Origin: Pseudomonas sp. BGI-2
GTDB lineage: Bacteria; Pseudomonadota; Gammaproteobacteria; Pseudomonadales; Pseudomonadaceae
Direction: 5' to 3'
DNA length: 64,000 bases
Assembly: GCF_004310295.1 (NCBI RefSeq)
Contig: NZ_SISB01000029.1
Coordinates: forward strand, 25,803 to 89,802
Part shown: piece by piece, positions 34,021 through 42,702 of the stretch
Numbering within the stretch: position 1 is the first letter of the stretch
Layout of the letters: every line of letters starts with the position of its first letter
Program-made: the position numbers and the translations under genes
The notes under the pieces: generated by a model
Seen by the model: the letters and a program-made list of their open reading frames with translations, nothing else
Databases searched by the model: none
Told to the model about the DNA's origin: nothing

Positions 34021-35145
34021 TTATTTGCGGGCTTTAAGAATGACGAATTTCGGCGTGGCTGCCACTTGCTCAACGCCACGGAACAGCCGCGCGAGCTTGC
34101 TGTGGTAACCCAGGTGGCGGTTGCCGACGATGTACAGCGCACCTCCGGTCACCAAGGCTTCGCGCGCCTGCTGGAACATCCGCCAGGCGAGAAAGTCGCC
34201 GACGACCTGTTGCTGGTGAAACGGTGGATTGCACAGCACCAGGTCCAGCGATTGTGCCTCTTGTCCGGCCAGGCCATCGCCAGTGCGCACGATCACGTCA
34301 CGATCACCCAACGCAGCGCGCCAGTTTTCAGCCGCTGATTGCACTGCCATGAACGACTCGTCCACCAGCGTGTAATGGGCATCAGGGTTTTGCAGAGCGC
34401 TGGCAATTGCCAATACGCCGTTTCCGCAACCGAGGTCGGCGACGCGCGCTGTGCCGAGGTTCTGCGGCAAGTGTGGGAGAAAGGCTCGTGTGCCGATGTC
34501 CAGCCCCTCGCGGCAGAACACATTGGCGTGGTTCAGCAGTTCGATCGCCGGGGTGTCGAGTTGATAGCGTGAAGGGTAGGGGGACACGGCTGGGGTCTTG
34601 GCTTCAGGTGTTGCAATCAGCAGCCGGGCTTTTTTCACCGCCAACGAGGCTTGCACCGGGCCGATGTAACGTTCCAGCAGATCACCCGCGGCGCGAGGCA
34701 GGTGCTTGACCATCGCTGCTGCAATCACCTGAGCGCCGGGAGCCAGTTGGCTTTGCAGGCGAATCAGTTGCTCTTCCAGCAAGGCCAGGGTTTTCGGCAC
34801 CCGGATCAACACACGGTCAAACGGGCCGGTGAACACTTCGTTCGCCGGAACAACCGGCACCGCATCAAATGCCTGGCCGTTGCGGATCAGATTCTTTTCC
34901 AGGCCCTGAAAGGCCAGGAAAGAGTCGCCGCTGCTGGTCACCAGGACTTTTCCCGCCAGGCTCGCTGCCAATGCGCCGAAGCTATCGTTGAGCACCAGTA
35001 CTCGGGTGTCCGCGGCCGGTTGCTGCTCGGCCAGATGATTGAGCAGGTATTCGTCTGCAGCATCGAAAGCTTGCAGCGGTTCGTTCTGCTGTTCTGGCTG
35101 ACGGATCAGATCGAGTTGGGCGAAGGGTGTTTCGAGCAGGGGCAT
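34021..35145 (-). CDS. rlmG: 23S rRNA (guanine-1835-N2)-methyltransferase-like, RlmG
   Basis: 374 aa in two Rossmann-like halves, as in RlmG/RsmC-type enzymes. The C-terminal active half has VADLGCGNGVLAIASAL (SAM binding) and LVLCNPPFHQQ (N-P-P-F catalytic motif, amino-group methylation). It methylates m2G1835 in 23S rRNA. The ATG at 35145 gives MPLLETPFAQLDLIRQP, the conserved start; a TTG at 35169 is also in frame and would add eight residues. Confidence 0.87.
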   Translation of the reverse strand: MPLLETPFAQLDLIRQPEQQNEPLQAFDAADEYLLNHLAEQQPAADTRVLVLNDSFGALAASLAGKVLVTSSGDSFLAFQGLEKNLIRNGQAFDAVPVVPANEVFTGPFDRVLIRVPKTLALLEEQLIRLQSQLAPGAQVIAAAMVKHLPRAAGDLLERYIGPVQASLAVKKARLLIATPEAKTPAVSPYPSRYQLDTPAIELLNHANVFCREGLDIGTRAFLPHLPQNLGTARVADLGCGNGVLAIASALQNPDAHYTLVDESFMAVQSAAENWRAALGDRDVIVRTGDGLAGQEAQSLDLVLCNPPFHQQQVVGDFLAWRMFQQAREALVTGGALYIVGNRHLGYHSKLARLFRGVEQVAATPKFVILKARK

Positions 35146-35333
35146 GAGGCGGGGGCTCTGGGTAGTCAACGGGTGTGTGTCCCGCTGCCTGAAGCGTGAA
35201 GCGGGCGGGGCCGTCCGAGTGGACTGCGACGTGATGTTTCACTCGTCATCACTCTGGAGGAACCGCAAATGGTACGTTTTTTTCTTTTGGAATACTCGCG
35301 GGTTTTTCGACCTCGGGTATTTGCGCGCACTGC

Positions 35334-36044
35334 TCAGATCATGCAGGCCCTTGCCGCTGCGATGACGGCGGCGATCTTGTTGTTGACGCCCAGTTTTTTG
35401 ATGGCGCTGCAGATATGAAAATTTGTGGTGCGTTCAGTAATGTTGAGGATCATGCCTACTTCACATGCGGTTTTGCCATCGGCCGACAGCCTGAGAATCT
35501 CGATTTCGCGTGCTGATAAATGAGGTTTGCAGGGATCATTCACGCGTAAAGGCAGTTTTTTTGCGACGAGCCCATGCAGCTGGTGGCTGATGAAGATCGT
35601 GTAACCCAGTTTTTCATACAACTCATAGGGGGTGATGGGATCGTTGCTTCTGGCCAGACTGAGCATGCTGCAGAGCCCGCGGTCGCCATGAAGCGATTGC
35701 GACCAGCCATACTGCAACCCGAGTTGTTTCTGTGCTTGCCACAGCGTTGGGGTCTTTGAGTAGGCTTCTTCTCCCCACAAAATGGGCAGTGTTGAGTGAT
35801 TGCAATGAGCTAGTATTGGGTCTATATCGACGTAGTGGTCCTTTTCATATTTCAAGTTCCAGTCGCGTGGGTAGTTATTAAGATTCACTCTCTCGAAGTG
35901 CGGGCCACGTGCATGCGAAGTTATTGAAAAAGCGCAAAAATTAAAGCCAAGGTCTTGGACCAGATCAAGTGACATCCGGTATGCAGACTCAATATCCCTC
36001 GCGTTAGATATCTGTCTTAATTGTGACTCCATCCACATTTCCAT
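35334..36044 (-). CDS. LuxR-type quorum-sensing regulator without a cognate synthase (LuxR solo)
   Basis: 236 aa. The N-terminal autoinducer-binding domain keeps the usual pocket residues in order: Trp in YPRDWNLKYEKDHY, Tyr of the same stretch, Asp-Pro in VDIDPIL, Trp in LPILWG and Gly in SLHGDRGL. The C-terminus is a LuxR HTH (HLSAREIEILRLSADGKTACEVGMILNITERTTNFHICSAIKKLGVNNK). So it should bind an acyl-homoserine lactone, but no luxI is present in the window. The ATG at 36044 has GGAG 8 nt upstream. Base composition is markedly AT-richer than neighbours, which suggests acquisition. Confidence 0.88.
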   Translation of the reverse strand: MEMWMESQLRQISNARDIESAYRMSLDLVQDLGFNFCAFSITSHARGPHFERVNLNNYPRDWNLKYEKDHYVDIDPILAHCNHSTLPILWGEEAYSKTPTLWQAQKQLGLQYGWSQSLHGDRGLCSMLSLARSNDPITPYELYEKLGYTIFISHQLHGLVAKKLPLRVNDPCKPHLSAREIEILRLSADGKTACEVGMILNITERTTNFHICSAIKKLGVNNKIAAVIAAARACMI

Positions 36045-36383
36045 CGATGCAACTCCATGCAGGTATCTTGGGGTGCTGATTGGATCCGAAATCCACCACG
36101 CCACGAGTGTAGGATTATTCCTACGCCTGTGTTGCAATTTTTTCGCTCTTGAAAAGACTTAAAAATACAAAACTGGTTCTTAGCCCGGAGCGACTAGTTG
36201 CATGTGCCACACCATTCAATTATTTGCACTCGTTTTGTACCTTCTGGTTAATGTTAGGCGACGCCAGATTCAAAACGCAGTAATGACGGCAAAAAGGTAT
36301 GTTGTCCAAAGCCACTACAAATCGCAGGTGTTTACATCCTTCACTTTGCGGGACACTGGGGCATCCGTTGAATGGAGTACCCC
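36045..36383. other. AT-rich intergenic region between luxR solo and fpr
   Basis: About 340 bp with no credible gene. It carries the divergent promoters of the LuxR gene and fpr. No lux-box-like palindrome was obvious by eye. Short frames at 36202 and 36299 lack a ribosome site and similarity. Confidence 0.6.
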
Positions 36384-37160
36384 ATGACCGCCAGTGCAGA
36401 AAAATTCACTCGCCAGACCCTGACCGACGTTCAGCCGATGACCCCCAACCTGTTCACGTTGCGGGTCACCAGAGACCCCGGCTTTCGTTTTCGCGCGGGG
36501 CAATTCGCCCGGCTTGGCGTGACCCGGTCCGACGGCAGCACGGTGTGGCGCGCCTATTCAATGGTCTCCTCGCCCTATGACGAGTTTCTCGAGTTCTTTT
36601 CCATCGTCGTGCCTGGCGGGGAGTTCACCAGTGAGCTGAGCCGGCTGGAGGTCGGCGATACGCTGCTGATTGACCGTCAGGCCTTTGGTTACCTGACCCT
36701 GGATCGTTTTGTCGATGGTCGAGATCTCTGGTTGTTATCCACAGGCACGGGCGTAGCACCGTTCCTGTCCATCCTGCAGGACTTCGAGGTATGGGAGAAA
36801 TTCGAGCGGATCATACTGGTCTACAGCGTACGCGAGGCCCGTGAGCTGGCTTATCTGGAGCTGATCGCGGGGTTGGCACAGCGCGACTATCTGGCCGATT
36901 ACGCGCACAAATTGCAGTTCATCGCTACCGTTACGCGCGAGCAGCACCCCGGTGCCCTGAACGGGCGAATCACTACGCTGATAGAAAATGGTGAATTGGA
37001 GCGGGTGGCAGGGGTGGCGCTGAGGGCCGAACACTCGCGGGTCATGCTCTGCGGCAACCCACAGATGATTGATGACACGCGCAAATTGCTCAAACAACGC
37101 GACATGCACTTGAGCCTCAGTCGACGACCCGGCCAGGTGGCGGTGGAAAACTTCTGGTAA
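36384..37160 (+). CDS. fpr: Ferredoxin--NADP+ reductase
   Basis: 258 aa, the bacterial-type FPR length. RAYSMVSSPYDEFLEFF binds FAD (R-x-Y-S), TGTGVAPFLSIL is the NADPH-binding loop, and MLCGNPQMIDDTRKLL and the C-terminal VENFW complete the family pattern. It transfers electrons between NADPH and ferredoxin or flavodoxin and is involved in oxidative-stress defence. ATG 36384 has GGAG 6 nt upstream. It is followed by a terminator shared with mscL. Confidence 0.93.
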   Translation: MTASAEKFTRQTLTDVQPMTPNLFTLRVTRDPGFRFRAGQFARLGVTRSDGSTVWRAYSMVSSPYDEFLEFFSIVVPGGEFTSELSRLEVGDTLLIDRQAFGYLTLDRFVDGRDLWLLSTGTGVAPFLSILQDFEVWEKFERIILVYSVREARELAYLELIAGLAQRDYLADYAHKLQFIATVTREQHPGALNGRITTLIENGELERVAGVALRAEHSRVMLCGNPQMIDDTRKLLKQRDMHLSLSRRPGQVAVENFW

Positions 37161-37161
37161 A

Positions 37162-37189
37162 AAAAACGGCGCCCCGAAGGCGCCGTTTC
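37162..37189. terminator. Bidirectional terminator between fpr and mscL
   Basis: ACGGCGCC (37166-37173), loop CCGAA, GGCGCCGT (37179-37186), A-run before and T-run after, so it can serve both convergent genes. Confidence 0.88.
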
Positions 37190-37205
37190 TGCATGCAATC
37201 AGCCT

Positions 37206-37619
37206 TCAAGGCCGATTGTTCTGTGCTTTGAGCAGGTCACGGATCTCGCTCAACAGCTCTTCTTCCTTGGTTGGAACCGGCGGCAGGGTTGGCGCAACGG
37301 CCTCTTCGCGTTTCAGACGGTTGATGGCTTTGACGGCCATGAAGATCGCGAAGGCGACGATGATGAAGTCGATCAGGCTCTGGATGAACTTACCGTAGGC
37401 CAGCAGCACCGCCGGGACATCCCCGTTGGCTGCCTTGAGCGTAACGGCCAGGTCACTGAAGTCCACCCCACCGATCAACAGGCCGATTGGCGGCATCACC
37501 ACGTCGCCGACAAACGATGAAACGATCTTGCCGAACGCAGCGCCGATGATGATACCGACGGCCATGTCGACCACATTACCTTTGACCGCGAAGGCCTTGA
37601 ACTCACTTATCACGCCCAT
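37206..37619 (-). CDS. mscL: Large-conductance mechanosensitive channel
   Basis: 137 aa, exactly the E. coli MscL length range. N-terminal FKAFAVKGNVVDMAVGIIIGAAFGKIVSSFVGDVVMPPIG is the S1 helix and TM1 with the pore-lining G/A pattern, and LIDFIIVAFAIFMAVKAINRLKR is TM2; the tail LLSEIRDLLKAQ forms the cytoplasmic bundle. It is an inner-membrane pentamer that opens on osmotic downshock. It is convergent with fpr. Confidence 0.96.
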   Translation of the reverse strand: MGVISEFKAFAVKGNVVDMAVGIIIGAAFGKIVSSFVGDVVMPPIGLLIGGVDFSDLAVTLKAANGDVPAVLLAYGKFIQSLIDFIIVAFAIFMAVKAINRLKREEAVAPTLPPVPTKEEELLSEIRDLLKAQNNRP

Positions 37620-38233
37620 AGGTTATTTCCTTGTTACAGATGAGGTTGGTGAGCGCAGTGTAATTCAGCAAAACTCATTTTGCTCGAAACAACCGTTTGC
37701 GGGGGGGGGCGCTACCATCGACCCGATCGCTGGGGAAAAGTTTATAAAATGCCATCATCGGTGTGCAGGCACCGGTACAGATCTCGAATTTTTTATCTGA
37801 GCGGTGCGCGGTGCTGTTCCTTCTTTGATTTGTTGGTAAGCGACCTTTGCTGTGTAGGGGGTAGACAAGATGAAGTCGTGAATGATTGCTTGAAAGTTGG
37901 GCGATGTGAAAACTCAATCTGAAAGGAATGGAGAGCTGTCAAAGTAAGCGCTTTGAGTGAATAGGATTTTTACATGAGTATTGCTGTTGGTGCATTGAAA
38001 TTATGGGTGAGTTGTACATTGGGTATTAAAATATAAAAGGCTTGTACAGATTTGATATTTAATGATTGGCTAAAGATCGATATCTATCTAGGTGAAGTTG
38101 TACATTTTCCCATAAGTTATTATTCGTTAATCAATGCAGGGACGACCTGGTTACTACCGAAGGTCCGCTGGTAACTTCACTGCGCTGAGGCAACCCAGCT
38201 GAGCTATCATCGCGGTTTTTGCCGGGAGTTCAG
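37620..38233. other. AT-rich non-coding region between mscL and radA
   Basis: About 610 bp without a convincing gene. The first 180 bp hold the mscL promoter and a G9 run (37701-37709). Bases 37830-38140 are strikingly AT-rich for this genome and contain three TGTACA motifs. The last 90 bp, GC-rich again, carry the radA promoter. From memory P. aeruginosa has small genes at this place, so this could be a scar or a foreign insert. Confidence 0.65.
38013..38104. promoter_or_regulatory. Three TGTACA motifs in an AT-rich stretch
   Basis: TGTACA occurs at 38013-38018, 38043-38048 and 38099-38104, two of them as the longer identical GTTGTACATT. Repeated short palindromes in AT-rich DNA upstream of radA could be a regulator's binding sites. 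Which protein binds is unknown. Confidence 0.35.
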
Positions 38234-39601
38234 ATGGCCAAGGCCAAGCGCATGTACGGCTGCACCGAGTGCGGCTCAACCTTCCCCAAGTGGGCCGGCC
38301 AGTGCGGCGAGTGCGGCGCCTGGAACACGCTGACCGAAACCATGGTCGAGAGTGGCGGTGCCGCAGCACCCAGCGGTCGCACCGGTTGGACTGGCCAGCA
38401 GGCACAGATCAGGACCCTGGCCGAAGTCAGCGTCGAAGAAATTCCGCGCTTCTCCACCGCGTCCAGCGAACTCGATCGGGTGTTGGGTGGCGGCCTGGTG
38501 GATGGTTCGGTGGTGCTGATCGGCGGTGATCCGGGCATCGGCAAGTCGACCATTCTCCTGCAAACCTTGTGCAACCTCGCCAAAGTCATGCCGGCGCTGT
38601 ACGTGACCGGCGAAGAATCCCAGCAGCAAGTGGCCATGCGCGCCCGCCGTCTCGGCTTGCCTCAGGATCAGCTGCGGGTGATGACTGAAACCTGCATCGA
38701 AACCATCATTGCCACCGCCCGGGTCGAAAAGCCCAAGGTCATGGTGATCGACTCCATTCAGACGATCTTCACCGAACAACTGCAGTCGGCACCGGGCGGC
38801 GTGTCGCAGGTTCGGGAAAGTGCGGCGTTGCTGGTGCGTTATGCCAAACAGAGCGGCACCGCGATTTTCCTGGTCGGCCACGTAACGAAAGAAGGCGCAT
38901 TGGCCGGCCCGCGAGTGCTGGAACACATGGTCGATACGGTGCTGTATTTCGAAGGTGAATCCGATGGGCGCCTGCGTCTGCTACGCGCGGTGAAAAACCG
39001 TTTCGGCGCCGTCAATGAATTGGGCGTTTTCGGCATGACCGACAAGGGCCTGAAAGAAGTCTCCAACCCGTCGGCGATTTTTCTGACCCGGGCGCAGGAG
39101 GAAGTGCCGGGCAGCGTGGTCATGGCGACGTGGGAAGGGACGCGACCGATGCTGGTGGAGGTCCAGGCGCTGGTGGATGACAGCCACTTGGCGAACCCGC
39201 GTCGGGTCACGCTGGGTCTGGATCAGAATCGCTTGGCGATGTTGCTGGCGGTGCTGCATCGTCACGGCGGCATTCCGACTCACGATCAGGACGTCTTCCT
39301 CAACGTGGTCGGCGGGGTGAAGGTTCTGGAAACGGCCTCCGACCTGGCGTTGATGGCAGCGGTCATGTCCAGTTTGCGCAACCGGCCGTTGCCGCATGAT
39401 TTGCTGGTGTTCGGTGAAGTCGGGCTGTCGGGCGAAGTGCGCCCGGTGCCGAGTGGCCAGGAACGCTTAAAGGAAGCGGCAAAACATGGCTTCAAACGCG
39501 CCATCGTGCCCAAGGGCAATGCGCCTAAAGAAGCGCCGCCGGGGTTGCAGATTATTGCTGTCACCCGGCTGGAGCAGGCCCTCGACGCATTGTTCGAATA
39601 A
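38234..39601 (+). CDS. radA: DNA repair protein RadA
   Basis: 455 aa, full length. N-terminal zinc finger CTECGSTFPKWAGQCGECGAWNT, RecA-like ATPase with Walker A GGDPGIGKST and Walker B KVMVIDSIQT, the RadA-specific KNRFGAVNELG motif, and a C-terminal Lon-protease-like domain (LLVFGEVGLSGEVRPV). It remodels branched recombination intermediates. ATG at 38234 has GGGAG 8 nt upstream; the reading frame extends further but the upstream residues are not family-like. Confidence 0.95.
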   Translation: MAKAKRMYGCTECGSTFPKWAGQCGECGAWNTLTETMVESGGAAAPSGRTGWTGQQAQIRTLAEVSVEEIPRFSTASSELDRVLGGGLVDGSVVLIGGDPGIGKSTILLQTLCNLAKVMPALYVTGEESQQQVAMRARRLGLPQDQLRVMTETCIETIIATARVEKPKVMVIDSIQTIFTEQLQSAPGGVSQVRESAALLVRYAKQSGTAIFLVGHVTKEGALAGPRVLEHMVDTVLYFEGESDGRLRLLRAVKNRFGAVNELGVFGMTDKGLKEVSNPSAIFLTRAQEEVPGSVVMATWEGTRPMLVEVQALVDDSHLANPRRVTLGLDQNRLAMLLAVLHRHGGIPTHDQDVFLNVVGGVKVLETASDLALMAAVMSSLRNRPLPHDLLVFGEVGLSGEVRPVPSGQERLKEAAKHGFKRAIVPKGNAPKEAPPGLQIIAVTRLEQALDALFE

Positions 39602-39622
39602 CCTTCCAGATAGAACACAAAA

Positions 39623-39714
39623 CCCTGTGGGAGCGGGCTTGCTCGCGAAGGCGGACTGACATTCATTAATGATGTGGTCTGACACACCGCCTTCGCGAGC
39701 ACCGCCGCTCCCAC
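39623..39714. repeat. REPIN, GTGGGAG-type, right arm mutated
   Basis: The left arm is complete (CCTGTGGGAGCGGGCTTGCT). The right arm reads GAGCACCGCCGCTCCCACG, where the usual AAGCCC is replaced. The spacer holds TCTGACACACCGCC as in other REPINs. Confidence 0.85.
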
Positions 39715-39734
39715 GCTGGATTAGCGTTGGGTCT

Positions 39735-40103
39735 TTAGATTTCGATCAAAGCGCCCAATTCGCGCTCCAGCTCCTCGGGATCGCCCAGGTTGAATTCGAT
39801 CAACCGCCTCAGGCGCTCGATAGATTCCAGGCTGATGTGTTTGCAGACAAAACCGAGCTGGCCATGATCATCGTGGGTCAACATCACATCCATCTTGATC
39901 TCGACCTCTTCGTTGAGATGAATATCGACCAGGAAATGCCAATCTGGATTGCCCAGCCACGGCTCGGGCTTTTCGATCAGCAGCCCCTTGAGTGACAGGT
40001 CGATCAGCTTCACCGGCCAGATGAATTCCCCCTGGCTTAGCTCGGTTCGGGCATCGAACGCAATACGTTTGAAGCGGCGGCGATCGGCAGGGTGTTCGCT
40101 CAT
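39735..40103 (-). CDS. mapZ: PilZ domain c-di-GMP receptor, MapZ-like
   Basis: 122 aa. A single PilZ domain with the c-di-GMP motifs R-x-x-x-R (RRRFKR, residues 8-13) and D-x-S-x-x-G (DLSLKG, 35-40). Sequence pattern, length, C-terminal LIEFNLGDPEELERELGAL and the place between radA and cstA match, from memory, P. aeruginosa PA4608 (MapZ), which in its c-di-GMP-bound form inhibits the chemotaxis methyltransferase CheR1. A MapZ role here follows from that match, not from a test. morA, a c-di-GMP enzyme, lies 10 kb away. Confidence 0.85.
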   Translation of the reverse strand: MSEHPADRRRFKRIAFDARTELSQGEFIWPVKLIDLSLKGLLIEKPEPWLGNPDWHFLVDIHLNEEVEIKMDVMLTHDDHGQLGFVCKHISLESIERLRRLIEFNLGDPEELERELGALIEI

Positions 40104-40260
40104 GGCGCAATCCTCTAGATGTTCGCTGACTATAGACCCGCATTGTCAAAGGCTGCCAGCAAAGTGAAGGCTCAACCAATGTCGGGGTATGGCCTTTGCG
40201 GCCGTTAGCGCTAAACTCCGAACGGCTGTCTTTCTTGTCCACCCTGGCTGGAATCATAAA

Positions 40261-42327
40261 ATGAAAAACAATAATAGCCTGCTACGCCACTTACCCTGGC
40301 TGCTGCTGGCAGTCGTAGGGGCGTGCGCCCTTGGTGTAGTGGCATTGCGCCGAGGTGAGGCGATCAACGCCTTGTGGATTGTGGTCGCTGCCGTGGCCAT
40401 TTATCTGGTTGCCTATCGTTACTACAGTCTGTTCATCGCTAACAATGTGATGCAACTCGACCCGCGACGGGCCACCCCCGCCGTGCTCAACAATGATGGT
40501 CTGGACTACGTCCCCACCAATAAACACATTCTCTTCGGTCACCACTTCGCCGCCATCGCTGGCGCGGGGCCGCTGGTCGGTCCGGTCCTGGCGGCGCAGA
40601 TGGGCTATTTGCCCGGCACGCTGTGGCTGATTGCCGGCGTGGTGCTGGCCGGTGCCGTTCAGGACTTCATGGTCCTTTTCATGTCCACCCGCCGCAACGG
40701 CCGTTCCCTCGGCGACATGGTTCGTGAAGAAATGGGCCGCATCCCCGGCACCATCGCGCTGTTTGGCTGCTTCCTGATCATGGTCATCATCCTCGCGGTG
40801 CTGGCGCTGATCGTCGTGAAAGCCCTGGCTGAAAGTCCTTGGGGGATTTTCACGGTCATGGCGACCATCCCGATCGCGATGTTCATGGGCATCTACATGC
40901 GCTACATCCGTCCGGGCCGCATCGGTGAAATCTCGGTGATTGGCGTATTGCTGTTGCTGGGTTCGATCTGGCTGGGCGGGCAAGTGGCTGCCGATCCGGT
41001 GTGGGCCAAAGCGTTCACCTTCACCGGCGTACAAATAACCTGGATGCTGATCGGTTACGGTTTTGTTGCCGCTGTGTTGCCGATCTGGCTGATTCTGGCA
41101 CCGCGTGATTACCTGTCCACGTTTCTCAAAATCGGTACCATCGTGGCGTTGGCGATCGGCATCCTGATCACCATGCCTGACTTGAAAATGCCGGCGCTGA
41201 CCCAGTTCATCGACGGCACCGGGCCGGTGTGGAAGGGCGGTCTGTTCCCGTTCCTGTTCATCACCATTGCCTGTGGCGCGGTCTCGGGTTTTCACTCGCT
41301 GATTGCTTCGGGCACCACACCGAAAATGTTGGATAACGAAGTCAACGCCCGTTACATCGGTTACGGCGGCATGCTGATGGAATCCTTCGTCGCCATCATG
41401 GCCATGGTTGCCGCGTCGGTAATCGAGCCAGGCGTGTATTTCGCCATGAACAGTCCGGCGGCCATCGTCGGCAGTGACGTGGTGACTGTGGCACAAACCG
41501 TCAGCAGCTGGGGTTTTGCAATTACCCCGGAAGCGCTGCAAGCCGTGGCCAAGGATATTGGTGAAACCACCGTCCTGGCCCGTGCCGGCGGTGCGCCGAC
41601 CCTGGCAGTCGGTATCGCGCAGATCCTGCACAGTGTGCTGCCAGGTGAAAACACCATGGCGTTCTGGTACCACTTCGCGATTCTGTTTGAAGCGCTGTTC
41701 ATCCTGACCGCAGTCGACGCCGGTACCCGTGCCGGCCGATTCATGCTGCAGGACTTGCTCGGTTCCTTCGTGCCGGCGCTGAAACGCACCGAATCCTGGA
41801 CCGCCAACCTGATCGCAACCGCCGGTTGCGTGGCGATGTGGGGTTGGTTGCTGTACCAGGGCGTGATCGATCCACTGGGCGGCATCAACACCTTGTGGCC
41901 GTTGTTCGGTATCTCCAACCAGATGCTGGCCGGTATCGCGCTGATGCTCGGCACCGTTGTGCTGATCAAAATGAAACGCCAGCGCTACGTCTGGGTGACC
42001 ATGCTGCCAGCGGCTTGGCTGCTGATCTGCACCACCACCGCAGGCTTCATCAAGCTGTTCGATGCCAACCCGGCGATCGGCTTCCTGTCGCTGGCGAAGA
42101 AATACAGCGATGCCCTGGCCAACGGTCAGATCCTCGCCCCGGCCAAGGACATCACTCAGATGCAGCACGTGATCTACAACGCCTACACCAACGCAACGCT
42201 CACCGCGCTGTTCCTGTTCGTGGTCTTCAGTATTCTGTTCTATGCGCTCAAGGTCGGTATTGCCGCCTGGGGCAGCAAAGAACGTACGGATAAAGAAGCA
42301 CCGTTCCAGGTGTTGCCGGATGCGTAA
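40261..42327 (+). CDS. cstA: Carbon starvation protein CstA (pyruvate/peptide transporter)
   Basis: 688 aa, with some sixteen to eighteen membrane helices. LDYVPTNKHILFGHHFAAIAGAGPLVGPVLAAQMGYLPG is the CstA signature, and GAVSGFHSLIASGTTPKML and ENTMAFWYHFAILFEALFILTAVDAGTR follow. CstA and BtsT import pyruvate and the family was first linked to peptide use in starvation. The ATG at 40261 gives MKNNNSLLRHLPWLL before the first helix. A YbdD-like gene follows 14 nt later, the conserved cstA-ybdD order. Confidence 0.94.
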   Translation: MKNNNSLLRHLPWLLLAVVGACALGVVALRRGEAINALWIVVAAVAIYLVAYRYYSLFIANNVMQLDPRRATPAVLNNDGLDYVPTNKHILFGHHFAAIAGAGPLVGPVLAAQMGYLPGTLWLIAGVVLAGAVQDFMVLFMSTRRNGRSLGDMVREEMGRIPGTIALFGCFLIMVIILAVLALIVVKALAESPWGIFTVMATIPIAMFMGIYMRYIRPGRIGEISVIGVLLLLGSIWLGGQVAADPVWAKAFTFTGVQITWMLIGYGFVAAVLPIWLILAPRDYLSTFLKIGTIVALAIGILITMPDLKMPALTQFIDGTGPVWKGGLFPFLFITIACGAVSGFHSLIASGTTPKMLDNEVNARYIGYGGMLMESFVAIMAMVAASVIEPGVYFAMNSPAAIVGSDVVTVAQTVSSWGFAITPEALQAVAKDIGETTVLARAGGAPTLAVGIAQILHSVLPGENTMAFWYHFAILFEALFILTAVDAGTRAGRFMLQDLLGSFVPALKRTESWTANLIATAGCVAMWGWLLYQGVIDPLGGINTLWPLFGISNQMLAGIALMLGTVVLIKMKRQRYVWVTMLPAAWLLICTTTAGFIKLFDANPAIGFLSLAKKYSDALANGQILAPAKDITQMQHVIYNAYTNATLTALFLFVVFSILFYALKVGIAAWGSKERTDKEAPFQVLPDA

Positions 42328-42341
42328 TCGAGGAATGCACG

Positions 42342-42539
42342 ATGTTCAATGACCTGAGTCGCCTCGGTAAATACCTCGGTCAGGCCGCGCGCCTGATGGT
42401 CGGCATGCCCGACTACGACAACTACGTCGAGCATATGCAAACCAAACACCCGGATAAACCGGTGATGAGCTACGAGATGTTCTTCCGGGAACGCCAAGAG
42501 GCTCGTTACGGTGGCAAGGGTGGGCCGAAGTGTTGTTGA
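42342..42539 (+). CDS. YbdD/YjiX family protein (DUF466)
   Basis: 65 aa, the full DUF466 length. MFNDLSRLGKYLGQAARLMVGMPDYDNYVEHMQTKHPDKPVMSYEMFFRERQEARYGGKG has the M-x-G-x-P-D-Y-D-x-Y-V and F-F-R-E-R-Q motifs of the family. Such proteins are always encoded behind CstA-type transporters and affect their activity, by a mechanism not settled as far as I know. Its start is 14 nt after the cstA stop. Confidence 0.93.
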   Translation: MFNDLSRLGKYLGQAARLMVGMPDYDNYVEHMQTKHPDKPVMSYEMFFRERQEARYGGKGGPKCC

Positions 42540-42563
42540 CCCGGTTGTCGGGTTAACAGCAGT

Positions 42564-42657
42564 TCCTGTGGGAGCTAGCCTGCTAGCGATGACGGCTGAA
42601 CATTCAACATCACTGTTGATTGACAGTCCGCCATCGCTAGCAGGCTAGCTCCCACAT
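42564..42657. repeat. REPIN of a third arm type (GTGGGAGCTAGC)
   Basis: GTGGGAGCTAGCCTGCTAGC and its inverse replace the GCGGGCTTGCTCGC of the GI arms by CTAGCCTGCTAGCGATG, while the spacer (GAACATTCAACATCACTGTTG) resembles the others. Confidence 0.88.
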
Positions 42658-42702
42658 TTGTTTTTGTATTGAATTCTCATTTTGTGAAACAGGAGATTCC
42701 AG

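Noticed and set aside
36299..36580. Frame of 93 codons overlapping the fpr start
   Set aside because: Mostly out-of-frame reading of fpr without a ribosome site.
37426..37800. Frame of 124 codons opposite mscL and its leader
   Set aside because: It reads through the mscL antisense strand and the G9 run, and has no similarity or ribosome site.
40291..42168. 625-codon antisense frame opposite cstA
   Set aside because: Composition is extreme in His/Gln/Arg/Asp, with no ribosome site or motif.
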